From Nitrospinota bacterium (GTDB taxonomy: Bacteria; Nitrospinota; Nitrospinia; JACRGO01), in assembly GCA_016212295.1 (NCBI GenBank), contig JACRGO010000198.1, forward strand, positions 1 through 6,401: DNA of 6,401 bases, in the 5' to 3' direction. Every line of letters begins with the position of its first letter. The first letter of the stretch is position 1. Position numbers and translations under genes: made by a program. Positions 1 through 4,089 of this stretch are shown here, in pieces. Below the pieces are notes generated by a model. The model was given only the letters and a program-made list of their open reading frames with translations. It was not told the origin of the DNA and did no database searches.

Positions 1-1
1 C

Positions 2-112
2 AAAGGTGTCTCCAATGTCGCGCAAAAGATGAGGCAACTACACCGTAGCGCCAGGTTGGTCTTCGATTACCTGCGCATGACAAAAAACTCCTGCACCCTT
101 AATGGCGTGTGA
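2..112 (+). CDS. possible C-terminal end of an upstream protein (5' end outside window)
   Basis: A reading frame is open from the window edge to a TGA at 110-112 and would encode the last 36 residues of a protein, including SARLVFDYLRMTK. The other two forward frames hit stops early, at 46-48 (TAG) and 28-30 (TGA). Many third codon positions are G or C, as in the real genes of this window, and the helix-like mix of charged and hydrophobic residues looks protein-like. The stop lies 36 bp before the -35 box of the next gene, a sensible gap. I do not recognise the family. A 36-codon open stretch can also arise by chance, so this is tentative. Confidence 0.35.
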   Translation, partial: KGVSNVAQKMRQLHRSARLVFDYLRMTKNSCTLNGV

Positions 113-148
113 GATATGGTAGAACAAATTTACCGTGCGGAAAAAATA

Positions 149-177
149 TTGACTATGGCGTATTATTTAAATATAAT
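149..177 (+). promoter_or_regulatory. strong sigma70-type promoter for the exported Gly-rich protein
   Basis: TTGACT at 149-154 (5 of 6 consensus) and a perfect TATAAT at 172-177 are separated by exactly 17 bp inside an AT-rich stretch. Predicted transcription start is near 184, giving a leader of about 45 nt before the ATG at 229. The promoter lies inside the longer open frame that begins at 109, which argues that the frame upstream of 229 is not translated. Confidence 0.8.
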
Positions 178-215
178 TTTAGCATCGTGCTGATTGTTGT
201 TTATCAACCTTTTTT

Positions 216-220
216 GGAGG
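216..220 (+). promoter_or_regulatory. Shine-Dalgarno GGAGG that fixes the start at 229
   Basis: GGAGG sits 8 nt before the ATG at 229, ideal spacing, and follows a run of six T (210-215). The ATG at 109 in the same frame precedes the promoter. The translation from 229 begins directly with a signal peptide, so 229 is the start. Confidence 0.85.
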
Positions 221-228
221 TGGAAAGT

Positions 229-1002
229 ATGGACAGGCGGCTTTTTATAACAAAGCTGGCGGCGATACCAGCCGGTCTGATGGCGCTTGGCTCAGGCGAA
301 GCCTTTGCGGCGACCGATACGACTGGAGCTACGGATACGACCACAAGCGGCGCTGGAGTTACTGTTTACGGAAACGTGGCCAGCAGATTTTCAAGGGCTC
401 CGGTCGCGGATGTAACAGTGACCGTACGCGATAGCGCCGGTGAACTGGGTTCAGCAAAAACGGACGCCAAGGGACTGTATAGTATTTCCGGCCTTAATCT
501 GAGCAGTGGGGACAAAATCAGGGTTGAATGCTCCGCTAAGGGAGCCAATGTCGTTCCCATACCCAAGGTCAGGAGCGACATGCTCATTGTCAATTTTGAC
601 AGCCAGGAAAAAGGGGACCCGGGCAACATGGGCGACCAGGGCAAGGGTAAAGGCGGAAAAGGTGGGGCCTCTGGAACAACTACCACTGATGGCGGCGGCA
701 AAGGCGGTGACATGGGCGGGAAGGATAAAGGAGGCGACCAAGGAAAAGGCAAAGGCGGCGACCAAGGAAAAGGCAAAGGCGGCGATATGGGTGGAGGCGA
801 CCAAGGAAAAGGCAAAGGCGGCGATATGGGTGGAAAGGATAAAGGCGGCACTGGCGGCAAAGATAGTGGTGGCGCAGGTGGCGGTTCAACGGGCGGCACG
901 ACCGGAGGGACTACTGGTGGAACGTCTGGTGGGACTACTGGCGGTTCAACTGGTGGGACTACTGGCGGTTCAACTGGTGGAACTACAGGCGGCATGCAGT
1001 AA
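229..1002 (+). CDS. Exported Gly-rich repeat protein with Tat-like signal and carboxypeptidase-regulatory-like domain
   Basis: The product is 257 residues. Residues 1-27 form a signal peptide with a twin-arginine-like motif (DRRLFITK), a modest hydrophobic core and a likely cleavage after EAFA. A Thr-rich linker (28-42) follows. Residues 43-125 look like one carboxypeptidase-regulatory-like / Cna-B-like beta-sandwich, with the typical pattern G-N-V...APVADVTVTVRD...TDAKGLYSISGL. The rest, about 128-255, is low complexity in two blocks: Gly/Lys/Asp/Gln-rich units such as GGDQGKGK, then GG(S/T)T units. There is one Cys (101) and no LPXTG, C-terminal helix or lipobox, so release to periplasm or surroundings is inferred rather than anchoring. 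The gene has its own strong promoter and Shine-Dalgarno and appears monocistronic. Beta-sandwich domains of this type occur in adhesins and extracellular proteins. A matrix, adhesive or surface-coating role is only inference, and I cannot name a known family for the whole protein. Confidence 0.85.
   Translation: MDRRLFITKLAAIPAGLMALGSGEAFAATDTTGATDTTTSGAGVTVYGNVASRFSRAPVADVTVTVRDSAGELGSAKTDAKGLYSISGLNLSSGDKIRVECSAKGANVVPIPKVRSDMLIVNFDSQEKGDPGNMGDQGKGKGGKGGASGTTTTDGGGKGGDMGGKDKGGDQGKGKGGDQGKGKGGDMGGGDQGKGKGGDMGGKDKGGTGGKDSGGAGGGSTGGTTGGTTGGTSGGTTGGSTGGTTGGSTGGTTGGMQ
730..849 (+). repeat. in-frame 18-24 bp tandem repeat encoding GGDQGKGK / GGDMGG units
   Basis: Within the Gly-rich coding region a 24-bp unit occurs at 730-753 and 754-777 with one base difference. 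A 21-bp version lies at 796-816, identical over its length. An 18-bp unit encoding GGDMGG is identical at 778-795 and 817-834. All lengths are multiples of three, so gain or loss of units keeps the frame. The encoded segment alternates Lys with Asp and is a charged, flexible Gly-rich polymer. Confidence 0.9.
880..993 (+). repeat. nine 12-bp tandem units encoding GG(S/T)T, with a perfect 24-bp duplication
   Basis: Nine consecutive 12-bp units (880-987) encode Gly-Gly followed by two Ser/Thr, ending with an extra Gly-Gly before Met-Gln-stop. Bases 928-951 and 952-975 are identical 24-bp blocks, each made of two 12-bp units, which suggests a recent duplication by replication slippage. Earlier units differ at synonymous positions and are older. 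Every length is a multiple of three. Confidence 0.9.
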
Positions 1003-1024
1003 ATTTTGCTTTATGCCCGCTTTC

Positions 1025-1053
1025 TTGACACCGTTGAGTTATTAGAATAGAAT
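1025..1053 (+). promoter_or_regulatory. promoter of the initiator tRNA gene
   Basis: A perfect TTGACA at 1025-1030 is followed after 17 bp by TAGAAT at 1048-1053 (5 of 6 consensus). The predicted start is near 1060, about 8 nt before the first tRNA base. TAGAAT also occurs overlapping at 1043-1048, but with a 12-bp spacer that would not work. The arrangement fits a strong, dedicated tRNA promoter. Confidence 0.8.
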
Positions 1054-1067
1054 AAAATAATAAACGG

Positions 1068-1144
<77 letters not shown>

Positions 1145-1153
1145 AATAAAATC

Positions 1154-1188
1154 AAGGGCTTACGGGAAACCGTAGGCCCTTTTTTATT
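1154..1188 (+). terminator. intrinsic terminator of the tRNA, perhaps weakly bidirectional
   Basis: A 12-bp stem (1154-1165 with 1170-1181, one T·G wobble at 1160/1175) is capped by a GAAA tetraloop, followed by a T-rich tail (run of six T at 1180-1185, then ATT). It begins 9 nt after the tRNA CCA. The minus-strand gene yihY stops at 1200, just beyond. Read from the minus strand, the hairpin has one A·C mismatch and is followed by GATTTTATTT, so it may also end that transcript, less efficiently. Confidence 0.85.
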
Positions 1189-1199
1189 GGGGTGTTAAA

Positions 1200-2537
1200 T
1201 TAACCGCCGGCAAGCAGATCCTTGAAATTCTCATTCTTGAATTCAGAATGCACGGAGCTCCGGTGGCGCTCCAGCATGCGGTCCGCCGCTTTCACGGTCT
1301 CCAAGTCCTCGAATTTCAAGTCATATCCCTCGCCAAAGTTTTTAAAATCAAGAAGGAAGTCCGCTATTTTCAATTGTCCGGTGGGCTTGGAAGGGACGTA
1401 GGTGACGTCCTGATTGTCTTCCACCTGGAGAAGGTATCCCATATGTATTAATTGATCCAATACCTCCCTGGCCAGGGCCAGAGGGAGTCTGATTTTTTCC
1501 GAGATTCCGTTGGCGGTGAGGCGCGATTCCTGTCTTTCGTATTCCTTGCACAACTCCAGCATTATGGATAGAGCCGCCTTTTCCCTTGTGGTATAATTCA
1601 GATTACGGTCAACGTCCAGTCTGTGGAACTGTCTGTAGTTCTGGCACGCGAAACTTATTTCCGCCCCAACGAGCACAATGACCCAGCTTACATAGACCCA
1701 TGCTAAAAATATGGGGACGGTGGCGAAGGTCCCGTATATGGCGTTGTACTTGGCTATACCCACCTGAAAATGTATATAGCCGAATTGGGTGATTTGCCAG
1801 CCGGAACCCGCAATGGTCCCGGCGAGCATGGCCGGCAGGAAGCGCACCTTGGTATTGGGCACAAATATATATAGGAACGTAAGAGCTAAAATAATGCATA
1901 GCCACGGGAGGGTGAGCAGGAAAATTTTCATGAATCCAGCGAAGAGCCCTATTTCCAATAATTTTTGAGTGATGGTGTTACTGCTCAAGGTGGTGGATAG
2001 TCCAACTGCCCCTATGAGCAGGATCGGGCCAATGGTCAGGACGGATAGGTAATCGCTGAACCTCCTGAAAAAGGTCCTAGCCTGGGTCACTCCCCATACT
2101 TTATTGAAGGATTGTTCTATTTTTCCAAGGACATTAAGCGCTGAAAAGACCAGGACCACCAGTCCTATGGAACCCAACGGTTTGACGTCCGTCTTATTCA
2201 CGTACTCGATGATTTTTGGGACCACTTCAGCCGCCGGACCAGTAAGGGCCTGGGAAACTATGATCGGCTGGAGCAGGTCCTGCGCGCCGAATCCCTTGGC
2301 AACGGCAAAGCTCAAGGCAAGAATTGGAACAAGGGACAGGGCGGTGGTGAAGGCCAGGGAAGAGGCGAGGGTCAGGAACTCATTTCGCAGCAGGCCGTTC
2401 CAGGTTATATAAAAAACCTTGGCCATGCCAAGGGAGGCCAGCTTGGGCATGGACTGCGGTTTCTCCGTGGCGTCCCAAAGGTTCCGGTGGAAAAATGCCT
2501 CAATGGATTTTATCGTTTCCTGAATTTTTTTTCGCAT
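1200..2537 (-). CDS. yihY: YihY/BrkB-family inner-membrane protein with C-terminal winged-helix-like domain
   Basis: The product is 445 residues from the ATG at 2537-2535, beginning MRKKIQETIK. About six membrane segments lie near residues 55-80, 119-140, 163-184, 198-225, 231-250 and 270-298. Family features include the SLAFTTALSLVPILALSFAV first helix, IEQSFNKVWGV, and IYGTFATVPIFLAWVYVSW. Residues about 315-376 look like a winged-helix fold with a helical pair ending in REVLDQLIHMGYLL and a short wing; the E. coli member, of about 290 residues, lacks such an extension. The family was once misnamed ribonuclease BN, and its function is still uncertain (envelope or transport roles have been suggested). 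An extension to 2645 is open, but it crosses the heptamer repeat and a promoter-like pair, so I reject it. The Shine-Dalgarno is poor (GGTGG 12 nt upstream). It is convergent with the tRNA and divergent from folC. Confidence 0.9.
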   Translation of the reverse strand: MRKKIQETIKSIEAFFHRNLWDATEKPQSMPKLASLGMAKVFYITWNGLLRNEFLTLASSLAFTTALSLVPILALSFAVAKGFGAQDLLQPIIVSQALTGPAAEVVPKIIEYVNKTDVKPLGSIGLVVLVFSALNVLGKIEQSFNKVWGVTQARTFFRRFSDYLSVLTIGPILLIGAVGLSTTLSSNTITQKLLEIGLFAGFMKIFLLTLPWLCIILALTFLYIFVPNTKVRFLPAMLAGTIAGSGWQITQFGYIHFQVGIAKYNAIYGTFATVPIFLAWVYVSWVIVLVGAEISFACQNYRQFHRLDVDRNLNYTTREKAALSIMLELCKEYERQESRLTANGISEKIRLPLALAREVLDQLIHMGYLLQVEDNQDVTYVPSKPTGQLKIADFLLDFKNFGEGYDLKFEDLETVKAADRMLERHRSSVHSEFKNENFKDLLAGG

Positions 2538-2543
2538 GGCTCG

Positions 2544-2572
2544 ATTGTACCACCAAAATGATATGTCCTCAA
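2544..2572 (-). promoter_or_regulatory. candidate yihY promoter predicting a leaderless transcript
   Basis: On the minus strand TTGAGG (2572-2567, 4 of 6 consensus) and TACAAT (2549-2544, 5 of 6) are separated by 17 bp. With usual spacing the +1 falls on base 2537, the A of the yihY ATG. The match is decent but not perfect, and no alternative pair is better in this region. Confidence 0.45.
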
Positions 2573-2580
2573 GACATAGC

Positions 2581-2593
2581 GCGGCATGGCCGC
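2581..2593. repeat. short GC-rich palindrome upstream of the yihY promoter
   Basis: GCGGC-ATG-GCCGC is a 5-bp perfect inverted repeat with a 3-base centre, a GC island in an AT-rich intergenic region. It lies 8 bp upstream of the candidate yihY -35 box. It could be an operator or chance; no partner site is visible near folC. Confidence 0.25.
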
Positions 2594-2610
2594 TACCAAA
2601 GGGAAAAACA

Positions 2611-2656
2611 CAAATTACAAATAGCAAATTACAAATAAATCCCAAATTACAATTAT
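2611..2656. repeat. degenerate 7-bp tandem repeat (CAAATTA / CAAATAN)
   Basis: Units read CAAATTA, CAAATAG, CAAATTA, CAAATAA, then a 4-bp spacer, CAAATTA and the shortened CAATTA. CAAATTACAAATA occurs perfectly at 2611-2623 and 2625-2637, and a partial third copy lies at 2643-2653. It falls in the divergent yihY-folC intergenic region. On the minus strand it would translate as an ICNL/VIC-type peptide, which explains the spurious N-terminal extension of yihY. No transposase is nearby. Confidence 0.75.
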
Positions 2657-2680
2657 TTAATGTCCAGACCTATTCCATTT

Positions 2681-2701
2681 ACTCGTCACTTGTTACTTTC
2701 A
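2681..2701. repeat. second short heptamer series (ACTCGTC / ACTTGTT / ACTTTCA)
   Basis: Three adjacent 7-mers starting with ACT follow about 25 bp after the CAAATTA array: 2681-2687, 2688-2694 and 2695-2701. The period is the same as the neighbouring array but the sequence differs. With three diverged units the case is weaker, although the shared 7-bp period side by side is suggestive. Confidence 0.4.
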
Positions 2702-2752
2702 TGAATAGTTGTATTAAATTTGCATATTTAACATATTGAAAAATAAGTGTTC

Positions 2753-4033
2753 ATGAACTATACAAACGCATTGGAATTTCTTTATGCCCAGAAGAGTCTC
2801 GGCATCCGGCCGGGACTCCAGGCTGTTCGCGACCTTTTGGGGCGATTGGGAAATCCCCATGAAAAGTTCAAATCAGTTCTCATTGGAGGGACAAACGGCA
2901 AGGGGTCTGTTTCAGCTTATCTCCACTCAATTCTCGTGGAATCAGGGTACAAGGCCGGGTTGTGCACTTCCCCGCATTTTCTGGATTTCAGGGAAAGGAT
3001 CAGACTGAACCGGGACATAATACCAGAGAAGGAAGTGGTGGAAGCGGTGGAAAGGGCCAGGTCGGTCTCTTCGGATATTCGCCCCACTTTTTTTGAGCTG
3101 TCCACAGTATTGGCCATGCTTTACTTCGCCAAGGCGGAGGTGGACATTGCCGTGATGGAGGTGGGAATGGGTGGCAGATGGGACGCCACGAACGTTCTTG
3201 ATCCAACGATTTCCATCCTCACTCCCATAGACCTTGACCACACGGATTTCCTTGGTGACTCCTTGGAGAAGATAGCAGGTGAGAAGGCCGGGATCATACG
3301 GGAAGGCGGGCTGCTCCTTACCTCGGAGCAAGGGCCGGAGGCATTGGAGGTCCTGAGAAAAACCTGCGCGGAGCGAAAGGCGGAGATATGGGAAATAAGC
3401 CGAATTTTTGACGCGGAGGTATTTTCCATGAACTTGACCGGCTCAATGTTCAATTTAGCCTTTAATAATCGAAGGTTAGAGGGGATAAAAATACCTCTTG
3501 CCGGAAGCCATCAGATAAAAAACGCCACTCTATCAATTGCCGCGGCTGAGAGGCTGCGTGGAATGGGTTTTACCGGAATCACGGACCAAGGCATTCTCAG
3601 TGGATTGGAAAAGACTGTTTGGAGGGGTAGATTGGAGACCGTTTCGGCAGCTCCCAAGGTGGTTTTGGACGTGGCCCATAATCCATCAGCGGCGAGGGTC
3701 CTTGTTTCAGAGTTGCGTGAACTATTTGAATTTTCTAAGTTGATTTTCGTTGTGGGGATAATGGCCAATAAAGATATCCCTTTAATAATCAATGAATTAG
3801 CCAAGGTTTCCGACGAAGCCATAGCGGTTTGGCCAAATACTGAAAGGGCGTCTGAGCCTGAAAAAATAGTCAATTGTTTCCTGGAAAGGGGGATTCATGC
3901 TATAGAGATCAGGAATGTCGGGGAAGCGATTTTGGAAGCTAAAAAAAAGGCCGGGAGGGACGGACTGGTGTGCGTTACCGGCTCGTTTTTCACGGTGGCT
4001 GAGGCTTATCTGGCCCTGGGAATCAGGGCATAA
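2753..4033 (+). CDS. folC: FolC, folylpolyglutamate synthase / dihydrofolate synthase
   Basis: The product is 426 residues, the usual length, and adds glutamate to folates (and, in bifunctional members, to dihydropteroate) using ATP in the cytoplasm. Mur-ligase-family motifs are in order: P-loop GGTNGKGS (45-52), TSPHF (72-76) with ERI (81-83), EVGMGGRWDATN (136-147), DHTDFLG (162-168), GEKAGIIR (176-183) with the probable carbamylated Lys178, LAGSHQIKNA (249-258), WRGRLE (290-295), DVAHNP (306-311) and VTGSF near 408-412. Nothing essential is missing. Whether it has both activities cannot be told by eye. An in-frame GTG lies two codons upstream (2747); I prefer the ATG at 2753 because the protein aligns from there. 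The Shine-Dalgarno is very weak (TAAG at 2744-2747). No convincing promoter is seen; TTGTTA (2690) with TATTAA (2712), 16 bp apart, is a weak candidate. lptD follows 56 bp downstream without a terminator, so cotranscription is likely. Confidence 0.95.
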   Translation: MNYTNALEFLYAQKSLGIRPGLQAVRDLLGRLGNPHEKFKSVLIGGTNGKGSVSAYLHSILVESGYKAGLCTSPHFLDFRERIRLNRDIIPEKEVVEAVERARSVSSDIRPTFFELSTVLAMLYFAKAEVDIAVMEVGMGGRWDATNVLDPTISILTPIDLDHTDFLGDSLEKIAGEKAGIIREGGLLLTSEQGPEALEVLRKTCAERKAEIWEISRIFDAEVFSMNLTGSMFNLAFNNRRLEGIKIPLAGSHQIKNATLSIAAAERLRGMGFTGITDQGILSGLEKTVWRGRLETVSAAPKVVLDVAHNPSAARVLVSELRELFEFSKLIFVVGIMANKDIPLIINELAKVSDEAIAVWPNTERASEPEKIVNCFLERGIHAIEIRNVGEAILEAKKKAGRDGLVCVTGSFFTVAEAYLALGIRA

Positions 4034-4077
4034 GATTTGCATTCCCACTTTTGCTTATTCCATAACCGCTTAATTTT

Positions 4078-4083
4078 TATAGT
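4078..4083 (+). promoter_or_regulatory. possible -10 element directly before lptD
   Basis: TATAGT (5 of 6 consensus) would place +1 at 4090, the A of the lptD ATG. The matching -35 position (4055-4060, TTATTC) is poor, so this is weak evidence for an internal promoter; it could equally be AT-rich chance. Confidence 0.2.
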
Positions 4084-4089
4084 ATTTTG

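Noticed and set aside
196-215. Attenuator-like hairpin followed by T run in the leader of the Gly-rich gene
   Set aside because: GTTG/CAAC is only four pairs, too weak for termination; the T run simply precedes the Shine-Dalgarno.
109-228. N-terminal extension of the Gly-rich protein from ATG 109
   Set aside because: It contains the promoter at 149-177 and would bury the signal peptide; GGAGG points to 229.
607-660. Collagen-like Gly-X-Y domain
   Set aside because: Only a few triplets (GDPGNMGDQGKG) fit before the pattern shifts to other Gly spacing; too short for a triple helix call.
730-834. CRISPR-like array
   Set aside because: Units of 18-24 bp are directly adjacent, in frame and without unique spacers; this is a coding repeat.
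366-995. Long Pro-rich open frame on the minus strand opposite the Gly-rich gene
   Set aside because: Gly codons read as Pro on the other strand and repeats keep frames open; there is no promoter or ribosome binding site, and the plus-strand product has signal peptide, domain and expression signals.
506-1045. Overlapping plus-strand open frame with Lys/Ala-rich repeats
   Set aside because: It is a frame-shifted reading of the same tandem repeats and has no start signal; the main frame has a domain and signal peptide.
2104-2412. Plus-strand open frame of about 100 codons inside yihY
   Set aside because: It lies wholly opposite a clearly conserved membrane protein, with no ribosome binding site or recognisable domain.
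2538-2645. Extended YihY N-terminus starting at 2645
   Set aside because: The extra 36 residues translate the heptamer repeat and the promoter region; the family-like sequence begins at MRKKIQ.
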